A DNA stretch of 64,000 nucleotides from Bactericera cockerelli (Eukaryota; Arthropoda; Insecta; Hemiptera; Triozidae). Both the position numbers and the translations under genes were made by a program. The notes below the pieces were generated by a model, which worked only from the letters and a program-made list of their open reading frames with translations, did not search any database and had not been told where the DNA came from. Below, in pieces: positions 43,701-49,200 of the stretch; position 1 is the first letter of the stretch; each line of letters begins with the position of its first letter. The stretch is taken from assembly GCA_024516035.1 (NCBI GenBank), contig CM044959.1, positions 28,050,605-28,114,604 on the forward strand, in the 5' to 3' direction.

Positions 43701-44354
43701 AAAGAATATTAAAGTAAATAATTGGGATGCTCCTAGTAATGCTGTGCAACCCACAAAAATTGTGGAGAGGCCTTGTGCTTCACTACAAAGAAATCATATA
43801 CTTACTTGCTGTGTCATGAGAATCACAAGTCATGACAAGACTGTTTCTTTATTTCACAAGTTCAGGGAAATTCCTTTGGTAGACTTAGTTAGGTAAACTA
43901 CTCACCTGAATCCAACTTCAAAACCTTGAGCAACCCATCATCTCCCCCCACTGCAATCCAGCCTTGGTTCTGGTGCCATGCTAGGCAATTCACTTTGATG
44001 TTATTGGGAATTGCAATCTGAAACAATGGAGAACTTAAAACCTTTTGGCTTAACAGAAAACTAGGTAGGTACCCTTGAAGCTAGATAAATTATACAACAG
44101 TTATCAATAGGTAGGTAAAATGTATTCTTTTCTGATATATCAGTAAAAATTGTTGAGAAATATTACATACATCAGTATCACTTGGTTATTTATCAAAAGG
44201 TAAACATGTTAGGTCAAATAGTGAAAACTCAAATTGACTATTATTATTGATGTCAAAGACCCAAAAGGCTCTGAATGTAACCCAGGCCGATGGTATTTAC
44301 ATTCTTTAAAACAGTAATATAGAAACATACCTTCTTGCTGAGGTAGATGAACAT
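14322..44354 (-). CDS. WDR35: WDR35 / IFT121, intraflagellar transport complex A subunit (21 exons, complete)
   Basis: WDR35 (IFT121; Oseg4 in flies) is a peripheral subunit of IFT-A, which drives retrograde transport and membrane-protein entry in cilia. Exons, 5' to 3': 44354-44331, 44017-43906, 41790-41615, 41302-41200, 40330-40088, 39692-39451, 37974-37774, 36135-35892, 35251-35176, 34306-34116, 33639-33426, 32885-32730, 31765-31506, 28888-28745, 28444-28249, 27896-27801, 26303-26184, 25453-25279, 16195-16035, 15427-15324, 14478-14322. All borders are AG/GT and the phases chain perfectly, apart from one missing base in exon 9. The sum is 3395 nt, about 1131 codons, close to the roughly 1180 of vertebrate WDR35. 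Family hallmarks include MFIYLSKK at the start, [44 protein letters not shown] and TCVATGRP. In flies IFT genes are expressed mainly in ciliated sensory neurons and sperm; the same is inferred here. Confidence 0.95.
14557..14652 (-). repeat. about 100-bp interspersed repeat with an inverted partner at 16236-16337
   Basis: Both copies contain GAACCAATCACAACGC and an ATTTGGATAGT word in the same order, on opposite strands. They flank exon 20 and the 3' side of exon 19. They have no coding potential. Confidence 0.7.
14805..15235 (-). mobile_element. SINE with shared AATGGAGGG body, split by a MITE
   Basis: On the - strand 15235-15085 reads CTGGGTGAGGTTGATGTGG, CCAGCGAATGGAGGG and GGAAGGGCATCCAGCTGTAA. 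It continues after the MITE as GTGCCACAACCAGCC and ...GGATTGGGATAAGGC at 14880-14805. The word GGGCATCC.GC.GTAAAAC is common in invertebrate SINE tails. Confidence 0.7.
14885..15082. mobile_element. short MITE of the CAGGG class inserted at TA
   Basis: The left end CAGGGTGTCTCATTATAAA pairs with the right end TTTATAATGGGACAACCTG. It interrupts the SINE 14805-15235, with TA on both sides (14883-14884 and 15083-15084). Confidence 0.75.
16035..31765 (-). CDS. WDR35: WDR35 exons 13-19: alpha-solenoid (TPR-like) region
   Basis: The exons encode helical repeats: [142 protein letters not shown] and [18 protein letters not shown]. These match the TPR-like half of IFT121 that contacts other IFT-A subunits. 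The region is spread over 15.7 kb because introns 13 and 18 carry large insertions. The exon 13 donor (AAG/GTCATT) is a weak match to consensus, and a LINE 3' end begins a few bases beyond it. Confidence 0.93.
16236..16337 (+). repeat. interspersed repeat, partner of 14557-14652
   Basis: It shares CCTCATGTCGAAGT, GAACCAATCACAACGC and CTATAGCACGATTTGG with the inverted copy. It ends at the edge of the 5S-headed SINE into which the LTR element inserted. Confidence 0.65.
16680..17190 (+). other. GC-rich open stretch in the LINE 5' region
   Basis: Between stop codons at 16677 and 17106 one frame is open for about 140 codons and is proline- and serine-rich ([18 protein letters not shown]). A second overlapping frame runs from about 16963 to 17190. 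GC content is far above the LINE ORFs. It could be an extra 5' ORF, a promoter/5' UTR, or a captured host fragment. I recognise no domain. Confidence 0.35.
17231..17500 (-). mobile_element. 5S-rRNA-headed SINE inserted in the LINE 5' region
   Basis: A perfect 10-bp duplication ATAAGAGACT (17221-17230, 17501-17510) flanks it. On the - strand the head (17500-17400) follows 5S rRNA: a CACCGGTTC word, ACACCGAAGTTAAGCGAC and GGTTAAGACTTGGATGGGTG, i.e. the internal promoter region. Then come the shared body (CTGGGTGAGG, GCGAATGGAGGG) and an A tail. Confidence 0.88.
17861..19150 (+). CDS. LINE ORF1, gag-like protein with three CCHC zinc knuckles
   Basis: This is a 429-residue ORF1 of the Jockey type. 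It binds element RNA to form the transposition particle. After a charged N-terminus and a central RNA-binding region (about 100-245), three zinc knuckles follow one another ([42 protein letters not shown]). A Gln/Asn-rich C-terminal coiled-coil-like tail follows. The start is the first ATG after the 5' region and gives [13 protein letters not shown]. The stop TAG (19148-19150) overlaps the probable ORF2 ATG (19143) as ATGATTAG, an arrangement suited to re-initiation. Confidence 0.92.
   Translation: MNDKENYYTPYTDRRTTRSYTKAGGTKLLFDEEDLGNNSKMKPQYNVLVKNKFDSLTDQGKDTDESTNMDLTKDPNSSTSTMTSDPDDQHNATLLPVTKLKPIIIKHYGEDLKKVGERAQAVCKKRVLLKYLGDRYSCKTENLDDFHSLKDFLTKNNIPHYTYTLGHEKNTTAVLKGLPPTYSTQEILNELQTLDNKMTSCTLMTTKNPKYPVYLVKFNSGTKFTDILKISNIFHIRVYWEKYQPRNKCTQCYNCQQYGHGARNCFLTPKCLKCGESHQTRDCLKPREDTPHCANCSGEHFSNSKSCKAYQTYHNKINKNKGDRAEQQKIQELEQQLINNDENYPQLPQRPRHRNTPNNITETTQNPRPNTYDENLNDFRTLQQVMTEINQLYNIKKFLNKAQTVLNKLKQATKPQDKVAAMFELMADD
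19143..21896 (+). CDS. LINE ORF2, AP endonuclease and reverse transcriptase
   Basis: About 917 residues from the ATG at 19143; the same frame is open upstream from 19128 but there only with a TTG start. The N-terminal APE-type endonuclease has [27 protein letters not shown] and [11 protein letters not shown], i.e. the catalytic N, E, D and DH residues. The RT has [52 protein letters not shown] and FADDTAYY. No RNase H domain follows, and the C-terminus is complete. Endonuclease-nicked, target-primed reverse transcription is the known mechanism. The usual GVPQGS is GVIQGS here; whether this matters is unknown. Jockey clade is the best fit by ORF layout. Confidence 0.93.
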   Translation: MIRTIQRPNIKIITWNARSLTNKIDELQNFLQTHDIDIACIQETRLKKNHKSYIQGYKCIRKDKPTDTTQTNDHTKTTKSGLCTYIKTQFKYCRLPDNHNEKSMESLGVLIESQNYKFKIYNIHQKPDKKILYPELNHLLDDNNTLTIVAGDFNSKHITWNGTAENPNGKKLMRHSNQHGYTLITPTIPTHIPDNNLQRPSIIDFFAVKNTTTSLQATTIPDLSSDHNPVLLNLDKTIQFTERLHLNYSKANWERLRENLEDYRPTHATIPLTTDQIETEIKNLTNAIKYEINTCIPKNTIKTGTYEIDTKTKELIKTRNRARKLWQATRNPNLRALQNKLSRQIQYRINKLKDIYIENEIKKLDTKDNTLWKNLNKFEKKTLHIQKIKVEDREITDDVGIAETLAKNFEHIYKGNDDLGNDGLEQQVTDRLTRLRLETPPENEEIQYTNKDELKILIKTLKNKKAPGEEGIQGIVIKQLPDNILEILVDIYNSSLLHSYYPNFWKNAKIIPVHKPNKDSTEPNSYRPISLLPTLSKLFEKLILKRIEDTNIKLTQDEQCGFKKHHSTVHQLCRITQDVAQGLTQNKKTMMILLDIEKAFDKIWKDGLTYKLLDLKLPIRLTKLIQHYMQHRTFQVSYKNSLSTKHQAIAGVIQGSLLGPLLFNIYISDMPPTKYLKRTLFADDTAYYRTGNLSKKEVRLIQTDLDTMTDYYKKWKIKINTRKTEGIIFHYGSDKRIQKPTYDNNDIEWKTQVKYLGTILDKRLTWLQNTKYMKNKANTGLKKLYRLINPKSKLKTNLKILLYKTIIRPTITYAAPAWKQAADTHHKNLQIVQNRTLRTILDRKYHKIDDLHKEAKLEKLKQFTDRLIINFTDKTKTSKNTYIQTLGQYNPIKLGRNKKQYNKLLMLPGKNPYVLKN
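22281..22310 (+). other. A tail of the Jockey-like LINE
   Basis: A run of about 30 A marks the 3' end of the LINE, six bases before the second copy of the target duplication. Confidence 0.9.
22502..24238 (+). CDS. gag-integrase fusion ORF of the Ty3/gypsy element (protease, RT and most of RNase H missing)
   Basis: This is a 578-residue open frame. Residues about 15-118 are gag ([19 protein letters not shown]). Residues about 119-147 are the last part of RNase H ([19 protein letters not shown]). The integrase follows, with the HHCC zinc site H220/H224/C254/C257, the catalytic triad D286, D344 and E380 ([16 protein letters not shown]), and a basic C-terminal part. The gag and RNase H halves meet in frame at [11 protein letters not shown], where both parents would be expected to have a similar RHL stretch. 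Protease and reverse transcriptase are absent, so the copy cannot move alone. It could be a simple deletion or a non-autonomous lineage that keeps gag and integrase. Confidence 0.9.
   Translation: MPEENKNNSSAVEVSRVTVKLPEFIQSDPQLWFAMVEGSFTGSGIKADSTKFGYIISALPSRYATEVKDVILNPPQDKAYDSIKEKLIERLSATQEEKTKQLLEREEIGDRKPSQFLRHLDLISQYTTDIQYVPGDQNVVADALSRIELIHATLDYKSLAASQKTDVELQAALKRTDSTLQLKLLEIPGSGVKLYCDVSTPTARPYITRPFRRTVFNMVHQLSHPGTNTTVKLAQQRFVWPFISKDCRSWTQACTDCQRSKVTRHVKAPLGSFSPPTQRFEHVHMDLIIMPHSDGFRYCLTMVDRFTRWPEVIPLPDQEASTVAKAFYTHWIARFGTPLRITTDQGRQFESNLFKELSTLTGSQHLRTTAYHPAANGMVERLHRQLKAAIKCHHNDRWTDILPTVLLGIRAAWRDDLKASSAELVYGEPLRLPGEFLTSKTDDPDPTTEFVKDLRSHMRQLQPVSGTQHGDKSYFIFKDLYTADQVFIRREFSKRCLQMPYDGPYPVVRRSSRTFVIDINGKYTTVTIDRLKPAYTMTDTADPPQHQADCTSRSPPLQPTSITTRSGRRVHFPKRFQN
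24553..24775 (+). mobile_element. 5S-rRNA-headed SINE carrying the LTR element
   Basis: The 5S-like head has TGCACCGGTTCTCGTAATAT, CACCGAAGTTAAGCAACG and GTGGTGAAGACTTCG. The body (CAGGCTGGGTGAGGTTAA, GCGAATGGAGGG) and the A-rich end match 17231-17500. Its first bases (CCAG) form the target duplication of the LTR element, so the SINE was there first. Confidence 0.85.
24896..25104 (-). mobile_element. RTE-like LINE 3' end
   Basis: On the - strand it starts AAGGGTTGGGTGGAAGAG and has a hairpin ATTGCC/GGCAAT. Then comes AACCCCGCCCTTTAGTTAGG, an AT-rich stretch and an (AAAT)n-type tail. It is a 5'-truncated, non-coding copy. Confidence 0.7.
25105..25262 (+). mobile_element. possible LINE 3' end with (TATC)n tail
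   Basis: AT-rich sequence ends in AAATAAAACATATATCTATC, a microsatellite tail of the kind left by CR1/L2- or RTE-type insertions. It lies immediately before the donor side of exon 18. Confidence 0.35.
25484..25662 (+). mobile_element. RTE-like LINE 3' end, AATGCC hairpin variant
   Basis: GCAGAGAATGCCTAAGGCAT and then AACTTCGCCCC are followed by AT-rich sequence and an AATAAATAAATAAAT tail. It lies 31 bp upstream of exon 18 in gene direction. Confidence 0.6.
26624..26700. mobile_element. hAT-like terminal fragment
   Basis: CAGTGATCGTCAACCAGTGG and GGTGGTCCGCGGAGCC resemble the widespread CAGTG.T..CAACC ends of hAT elements. The other end was not found. Confidence 0.35.
26794..27455. mobile_element. 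non-autonomous element with ACTTTCCTTATC inverted ends and an (ACAG)n core
   Basis: The left end ACTTTCCTTATCC pairs with the right end GATAAGGAAAGT. The interior contains ACCAAATTTCAAGTTTCTAG, TTGAGATATCCTG and about 16 ACAG units (27257-27325). The last 30 bp form a hairpin by themselves (ACTTTCCTTATTATAAGATA and onward). A lone left end also appears at about 3991. No ORF is encoded; it lies in WDR35 intron 16. Confidence 0.6.
28003..28212 (+). mobile_element. tRNA-headed SINE, family E, with A tail
   Basis: The head CCGTGGCTCAGTGGTTAAGA with GCGGGTTCAAATCCCGGCCG is close to a complete tRNA. A short body and 32 A (28181-28212) follow. A related head at 41843-41990 belongs to the same broad type. 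The A tail and body argue against a functional tRNA gene. Confidence 0.75.
29150..29290 (-). mobile_element. tRNA-headed SINE, family C
   Basis: It has a TATTATTATGTGGTC and AATGAGGAAAAATTC body and an inverted tRNA-like head (ATTCAAACCAACGGATTCC, ACCAGACTAG). Related copies: 13656-13760 and 37150-37280. Confidence 0.6.
29661..31500 (+). mobile_element. RTE-like LINE 3' end, split by a palindromic element
   Basis: 29661-29722 and 31377-31500 together form one copy of the same 3' end seen uninterrupted at 34322-34506 (GGGTTGGGTGGAAGAGATTG, hairpin ATTGCC/GGCAAT, then TTTACCATTATTTGTCTG and an AATAAATAAA tail). The tail ends six bases from the WDR35 exon 13 donor, so the insertion replaced nearly all of the intron's beginning. 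Confidence 0.8.
29723..31376. mobile_element. 1654-bp palindromic (foldback) element with concentric CAGGG ends
   Basis: The left arm (29723-30527) and right arm (30570-31376) are inverted copies of each other around a loop of about 40 bp. The outer ends are CAGGGTGTCCCACC, flanked by TA (29721-29722, 31377-31378). Inside each arm further CAGGGTGGTT or CAGGGTGAGA words occur at about 29850, 29975, 30112 and 30254, with inward-facing ACCCTGTA at about 30285 and 30405, all mirrored in the other arm. It has no transposase. It lies in WDR35 intron 13, so the pre-mRNA would carry a hairpin of about 800 bp. Confidence 0.92.
31840..31977 (+). mobile_element. tRNA-headed SINE, family A, with perfect target duplication
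   Basis: A 15-bp duplication ATAGTTGCCATAGTA flanks it (31825-31839, 31978-31992), so insertion is recent. The head is CTCAGTAGCTTGATCGATAA with GGTGGTTCAAGTTCC. An inverted SINE scrap follows at about 31993-32034. Confidence 0.88.
32730..37974 (-). CDS. WDR35: WDR35 exons 7-12: second WD40 propeller and linker, with an apparent frameshift in exon 9
   Basis: Exon 7 reads [18 protein letters not shown] and exon 8 [16 protein letters not shown]. Exon 9 (76 nt) gives [13 protein letters not shown] and then a stop in the same frame. Downstream of the CCC run at 35199-35201 the frame shifts by one base and reads HDTSYD, which splices in phase to exon 10 ([27 protein letters not shown]). The exon phases require 77 nt where 76 are present, so one base is missing. 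Exon 11 carries [19 protein letters not shown] and exon 12 [15 protein letters not shown]. Since the rest of the gene is intact, a base-calling error in a homopolymer is more likely than a null allele. Confidence 0.9.
33011..33258 (+). mobile_element. short non-autonomous Helitron
   Basis: It starts TCTATACTTATAAAAGAGAG directly after A and ends with CTAG directly before T. Just before the end lies a GC-rich hairpin (GCGGGCGACAGCCCGC). There is no target duplication. These are the standard Helitron marks. An internal CTCACTGACTCACTGACTGA tract is repetitive. It lies in WDR35 intron 11. Confidence 0.85.
33302..33453 (-). repeat. 76-bp tandem duplication of the WDR35 exon 11 donor
   Basis: 33302-33377 and 33378-33453 differ by one visible base. 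The second carries the true end of exon 11 (28 coding bases, donor at 33425-33424). The first is an intronic copy with the same coding piece and donor. Using the downstream donor would add 76 nt and an in-frame stop after [11 protein letters not shown]. Confidence 0.92.
34322..34506 (+). mobile_element. RTE-like LINE 3' end, uninterrupted copy
   Basis: GGGTTGGGTGGAAGAGATTG, hairpin ATTGCC/GGCAAT, AACCCCGCCCTTTAGTTAGG, an AT-rich part and an AAATAAATAAATAAG tail. It begins 16 bp from the exon 10 acceptor (34306), so part of the WDR35 polypyrimidine tract (antisense of AAAAGGGG) comes from the element. Confidence 0.8.
34520..34716 (-). repeat. interspersed repeat G, inverted copy
   Basis: The reverse complement of this stretch matches 2490-2660: AGCCATTAAACCCTTAGGAA, GGCTTGTTAGGGTTGGCTAG. 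Confidence 0.65.
35774..35875 (+). mobile_element. LINE-like 3' end, family H, short copy
   Basis: ACAAGATTTTTTATCTTTTG, then ACCCTCATTGTTTGTTGAAG and ACATGGAAACTTT plus an A run, as in 3412-3671 but without its middle part. It ends 17 bp from the exon 8 donor (35892). Confidence 0.6.
36450..36640 (+). mobile_element. tRNA-headed SINE, family D
   Basis: B-box-like CCCGGGTTCAAATACCGG, then AATTTTTTCCGCTCTCTACT and GCCTTGTGAGGA. The body words recur at 36880-37052 (-) and 43516-43700 (+). Confidence 0.65.
36880..37052 (-). mobile_element. tRNA-headed SINE, family D
   Basis: Inverted copy: TTTTTCCTCACGAGGTATGA, CATCCAAGTACAGAGCGG, CGAACCCAGGTCACC and CTCTGCCACGGTGACTAC. Confidence 0.7.
37559..37738. 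mobile_element. MITE with pogo-like CAGTCGAAC ends
   Basis: CAGTCGAACGTTGATACCAG at the left and the inverse CAGTCCAATCTGGTTATAAG at the right. Internal TCTCTTATA.CCAG words are repeated. It abuts the A run beside exon 7. Confidence 0.6.
38416..39058. mobile_element. internally deleted copy of the concentric palindrome
   Basis: The left end CAGGGTGTCCCACCAAACTT and the layers CAGGGTGGTTCAGAAG and ACCACCCTGTATGTAAAATT match 29723-31376. The inner layers are lost around 38650-38690, where three ACCACCCTGTA words lie close together. The right end is cut after GTCCAAGTTTG. Confidence 0.85.
39270..39427 (-). mobile_element. tRNA-headed SINE, family F
   Basis: On the - strand: GAATAGCTCAGTGGTTAAGC and CGGTTTCGAACCCCCGCG (A- and B-box regions), then ACAGTAGCTCTTGTTTCATG as in 2846-3130. 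Confidence 0.7.
39451..44354 (-). CDS. WDR35: WDR35 exons 1-6: first WD40 propeller
   Basis: Exon 1 encodes only MFIYLSKK. The following exons give [98 protein letters not shown] and [15 protein letters not shown]. These are successive WD blades at the places expected for IFT121 residues about 1-300. The ATG at 44354-44352 is chosen because it gives the family's conserved N-terminus and is followed at once by a good donor. Exon 6 is flanked upstream by two related MITEs in introns 4 and 5. Confidence 0.93.
39854..39984. mobile_element. MITE, AGGGCGAAATTAATAGAC family, copy 2
   Basis: AGGGCGAAATTAATAGACG and TCTTTTAATTTCACCCT ends, interior GGATTGCGTACTGTGTAAG. It lies in WDR35 intron 5. Confidence 0.8.
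40580..40713. mobile_element. MITE, AGGGCGAAATTAATAGAC family, copy 3
   Basis: AGGGCGAAATTAATAGACC and GTCTATTAATTTCGCCCT ends; interior GGATTGCGTACTGTCTTAG. It lies in WDR35 intron 4. Confidence 0.8.
41843..41990 (+). mobile_element. tRNA-headed SINE, E-like
   Basis: TCCTGGTAGCTCAATGGGCA and GTGGGTTTGAAACACAGCC mark the A- and B-box regions. It ends near TGAATAAATAAAGTA. It lies in WDR35 intron 2. Confidence 0.6.
42270..43110. repeat. cluster of TGTGACCCAGTTGTA words in WDR35 intron 2
   Basis: At least nine copies or near copies of a 15-bp word occur in both orientations (about 42282, 42297, 42472, 42488, 42507, 42528, 42541, 42698, 42900, 43098), separated by AT-rich filler. No ends or ORF could be defined. 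Confidence 0.75.
43516..43700 (+). mobile_element. tRNA-headed SINE, family D
   Basis: ACAGTAGCCAAGTGGTGTAG, CCTGGGTTTGATTTCCAGC, AATTTTTCTGCTCTGTACTT and ACCTTGTGAGGAAAAATGAG; the best-preserved head of the family. Confidence 0.7.
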
Positions 44355-44553
44355 TTTGGACTTTCTCAGAATCAAGTACACTGAACTGACTACAGTCTAG
44401 ATGAGTAGATTATTCTGATTCCGAGCTTGTAAACTGAAAGCACTTTAGCAGGTAGTTCAGTAATTCAGTTGTTGTTGTTCTCCTTTAGTTCTGATCCTAA
44501 TCCATGCATTTATTTTTGAAATATTGCGCCATGGATACTACATACTATCACAC

Positions 44554-44567
44554 GTTGCTATGGTAAC
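44554..44567. promoter_or_regulatory. RFX-type X-box upstream of WDR35
   Basis: GTTGCTATGGTAAC is a full palindromic X-box (GTNNCC/T-AT-RGNAAC). It sits 200 bp upstream of the WDR35 ATG. RFX factors bind such sites in promoters of ciliary genes in worms, flies and vertebrates, which fits the job of this gene. Confidence 0.8.
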
Positions 44568-44684
44568 ATCATAACAAACAAAAGCTATCCTTTCGAAGAA
44601 TGTACTTGTTTTGCATAACTTGTTTGATTGTAACGGCGTTACTTAATATTACGAAAACTGGCTGATTTCGCACGGATCGATGGC

Positions 44685-44865
44685 ACGTTTAAAACACCCC
44701 ACTCCAGTTCTTGGTCTGTCACTGAAGATAAGCAACGTTCAGCGAGGTTAAGACTTGGATGGGGCTGACTATTCAAATTCGAACCCTCAACTCAGTCCAC
44801 GTAAAGTAATGTAAGTTTCCAGCAAATGGAGTGTAAACCTCCCATCCTGGTAACGGAATATAACC
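44685..44865 (+). mobile_element. decayed 5S-headed SINE
   Basis: CACTGAAGATAAGCAACGTT and CGAGGTTAAGACTTGGATGG follow the 5S internal promoter region. CCAGCAAATGGAGTGTAAAC marks the shared body. It lies upstream of the WDR35 X-box. Confidence 0.65.
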
Positions 44866-46299
44866 TGAGCAGGTGAATAAAAATAAACAAACAGTGGCAA
44901 AATCTTCAAACTCTTTTAACAAGGCTCCTTTTTCTTTGGTATTTAAAGTAGTTGTTTATTTGTTTATTGGGGTAACTACGAGGTTTTATACGTTATTTTC
45001 TTCATTTAAATATTTATTAAACAACTGGTATATTTTATATAATACTAGAAAGAAACATGCAAAATATGAAAGAGAATCATTTGTCTCTTCCTTTTGCAGT
45101 AGAGACTAGGACCATCGTGCCAGGAGGCTGCACATTTTCTAAACGTGCTGGAGTCGAATTTACACAAGGTATCTGGAGAATCACGTTCTTACGTCATTGA
45201 ACGTATTTATATCGCTTTCCATTCAACGGGATAATAGCGCGAGTGTGATGGGAACGCTCCCAGAGAAAGAAACAAGTGTTTTATTTATTAAATAACTATA
45301 AAACAAAGTTTCAATAGAATTTCAAGTGCATTGGAAGAGATATTCTATCTCTAGAAAAGTTGTAAAAATAAAACAACTTGATGTCGCCGTAGTTTTTTGT
45401 CTGTGGCTGGCAATGCATTTGGAATTTTCAAAAATTCTTTTGTTGGTACACACCCATACATAATAAAATTGATACATATTTTCGAATATGGCGAGGTAAA
45501 ACTTAGAAAGTGTTGTATTTATAGGCTTCAAGTGGCCGTGGTAGCCTGGTAGTAGTATTTTTTTAAAAGCCAGCCTACGTGGCGTAACGGTTGTGACTAC
45601 TGCCTGTAGTCCAGAGATCCTGAGTCCGATCCCCGGTCGGAGCAGATTTTTCACACAGAAAATTCTGTTCCCCCCGTACATGTGAGGCTGGCAAATCCGG
45701 CCCTACCCAGGCTGGGTGAGGTTAATGTGGGTAGCTGGTACGATTCCCAGCGAATGGAGGGTGACCCCCCCGTCCTGATTAGGAAGTGAAAACCAAATTG
45801 AATCATTGGACATGAAAGGGGCCCAGACACTGGAACTGGGGGTCCATATAATCCTCTCACCACCGTGATTTAGGTATCAATACCTATCTCACGGACGCGG
45901 AATTAATTACATATTATAGTAAATTTTCGAATAACTATTGCATTCCTCCATGATTGAATTGAAAAATTACGACCAGCTTTGTTATAATTCTTACGTAGGT
46001 ACTATAACCGACCGTTTCGCTTGAATATATTATTAATATTCTTAACAACACAACAGCAAAATAGTGGGACAAAAAAGCAAGCGTGAGTGTAAATGTTCGG
46101 CGGATCCGCTGGTAAAACACACGGATTGCACTAGGAAACCGTCGCACCGTGAGTGAATTAGTTACTCTCACTCTGTCGCAAAAAATATGCAAGAGGAATC
46201 TGCTCATTTTGAATTGGTCTATCGCGGGATTAGACAGATTTGAGTGACCGAGGCATGGCCGTTCTGTAAACCTTACGGAGCAATTTGTTGAGACCCTAT
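44866..46299. other. intergenic DNA between WDR35 and the satellite
   Basis: AT-rich sequence without a recognisable gene. A SINE with tRNA-like head and the shared AATGGAGGG body lies at 45575-45810 (TGGCGTAACGGTTGTGACTA, GAGTCCGATCCCCGGTCGG, CGAATGGAGGGTGACC). Confidence 0.5.
45575..45810 (+). mobile_element. SINE with tRNA-like head and shared body
   Basis: This is the closest relative of 6285-6500, with the same head and body. Its tail continues into CCGTCCTGATTAGGAAGTGA. Confidence 0.75.
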
Positions 46300-49200
46300 A
46301 AACCATATTTCACCGAGAAATCTGCAATATTGAAAAATCATCTCCGTTACTATAGTACTTAGACACATGCATTGCACAGGAATGGATGTAGTTTGACCTA
46401 CAGATTACAAAAATGTAAAATAAATTTTCCTAGCTCTTGTCGTTTTTCCGTGAGACCCGAAAAATCCATATATTTCACCGCGAAATCTGCAAAATTGAAA
46501 AATCATCTCCGTTTATAGTACTTAGACACATGTATTGCAATGATGATGTAGTTTGACCTACAAATTACAAAAATGTAAAATAAATTTTCCTAGCTTTTGT
46601 CGTTTTTCCGTGAGACCGAAAAACCATATTTCACCGCGAAATCTGCAAATTGAAAAATCATCTCCTTTGCTATAGTACTTAGACACATGTATTGCACATG
46701 TATGATGTAGTTTGACCTAAGATTACAAAAATGTAAATAAATTTTCCATAGCTCTTGTCGTTTTTCCGTGAGACCCGAAAAACCATATTTCACCGCGAAA
46801 TCTGCAAAATTGAAAAATCATCTCCGTGCTATAGTACTTAGACACATGTATTGCACAGTGTATGGATGAAGTTTGACCTACAGATTACAAAAATGTTAAA
46901 TAAATTTTCCTAGCTCTTGTCGTTTTTTCCGTGAGACCCGAAAACCATATTTCACGCGAAATCTGCAAAATTGAAAAATCATTCCGTTCTTATAGTACTT
47001 AGACACGTGTATTGCACATGTATGGATGTAGGTTGACCTACAGATTACAAAAATGTAAAATAAATTTTCCTAGCACTTGTCGTTTTTTCCGTGAGACCCG
47101 AAAAACCATATTTCACAGCGAAATCTGCAAAATTGAAAAATCATCTCCGTTGCTATAGTACTTAGACACATGTATTGCACATGTATGGATGTAGTTTGAC
47201 CTACAGAGTACAAAAATGTTAAATAAAATTTCCATTGTCTTGTCGTTTTTCGTTGAGACCCGGTGAACCATATTTCACCGCGAAATCTGCAAAATTGAAA
47301 AATCATCTCTGTTACTATAGTACTTAGACATATGTATTGCACATAAATGGATGTAGTTTGACCTACAGATTACAAAATGTAAAATAAATTTTCCTAGCTT
47401 TTGTCGTTTTTCCGTGAGACCCGAAAACCATATTTCACCGCGAAATCTGCAAAATTGTAAAATCATCTCCGTGCTATAGTACTTAGACACATGTATTGCA
47501 CATGCATTGGATGTTGTTTGACCTACAGATTACAAAAATGTAAAATAAATTTTCCTTGTCTTGTCGTTTTTTCCGTGAGACTCGAAAAACCATATTTCAC
47601 CGCGAAATCTGCAAAATTGAAAAAATTCTCCATTGCTATAGTTCTTAGACACATGTATGGATGTAGTTTGACCTACAAATTACAAAAATGTAAAATAAAT
47701 TTTCCTAGCTTTTGTCGTTTTTCCGTGAGACCCGAAAATCCATATTTCACCGCGAAATCTGCAAAATTGAAAAATCATCTCCGTTACTATAGTACTTAGA
47801 CACATGTATTGCACATGTATGATGTAGTTTGACCTAGAGATTACAAAAATGTAAAATAAATTTTCATAGCTCTTGTTGTTTTTACGTGAGACTCGAAAAA
47901 CCATATTTCACCGCGAAATTTGCTAAATTGAAAAATCATCTTCGTTGTTATAGTACCTTAGACACATGTATTGCACAGGTATGGATGAAGTTTGACCTAC
48001 AGATTATGAAAATGTAATATAAATTTTCCTAGCTCTTGTCTTTTTTTCGTGAGACCCGAAAATCCATATTTCACCGCGAAATCTGCAAAATTAAAAATCA
48101 TATCCGTTCTTATAGTAGTTAGACACTGTATTGCACATGCATGGATGTTGTTTGACCTACAATTACAAAAATGTAAAATAAATTTTCCTAGCTTTTGTCT
48201 TTTTTCCGTGAGACTCGAAAAACCATATTTCACCGCGAAATCTGCAAAATTGAAAAATCATCTCCGTTACTATAGTACTTAGACACATGTATTGCAATGT
48301 ATGGATGTAGTTTGACCTAAGATTACAAAAATGTAAAATAAATTTTCCTTTGTCTTGTCGTTTTTTCCGTGAGACTTGAAAAACCATATTTCACCGCGAA
48401 ATCTGCAAAATTGAAAAATCATCTCCATTGCTATAGTTCTTAGACACATGTATGGATGTAGTTTGACCTACAAATTACAAAAATGTAAAATAAATTTTCC
48501 TAGCTTTTGTCGTTTTTCCGTGAGACCCGAAAATCCATATTTCACCGCGAAATCTGCAAAATTGAAAAATCATCTCCGTTACTATAGTACTTAGACACAT
48601 GTATTACACATGCTATTGATGTTGTTTGACCTAAAGATTACAAAATGTAAAATAAATTTTCATAGCTCTTGTGTCTTTTTCCGTGAGACTCGAAAAACCA
48701 TATTTCACCGCGAAATCTGCAAAATTGAAAAATCATCTTTGTTACTCCATGTATCTGCAAATAAATATCTCGTCAGAACACATGTATTGCACATGTATGG
48801 ATGTAGTTTGACCTACAGATTACAAAAATGTAATATAAATTTTCCTTGTCTTGTCGTTTTTCCGTGAGACCCGAAAAACCATATTTCACCGCGAAATCTG
48901 CAAAATCGAAAAATCATCTCCGTTGCTATAGTACTCAGACACATGTATTGCACATGCATGGATGTAGTTTGACCTAGAGATTACAAAAATGTAAAATAAA
49001 TTTTCCTTTGTCTTGTCGTTTTTTCCGTGAGACTCGAAAAACCATATTTCACCGCGAAATCTGCAAAATTGAAAAAATATCTCAATTGCTATAGTTCTTA
49101 GACACATGTATGGATGTAGTTTGACCTACAAATTACAAAAATGTAAAATAAATTTTCCTAGCTTTTGTCGTTTTTCCGTGAGACCCGAAAATCCATATTT

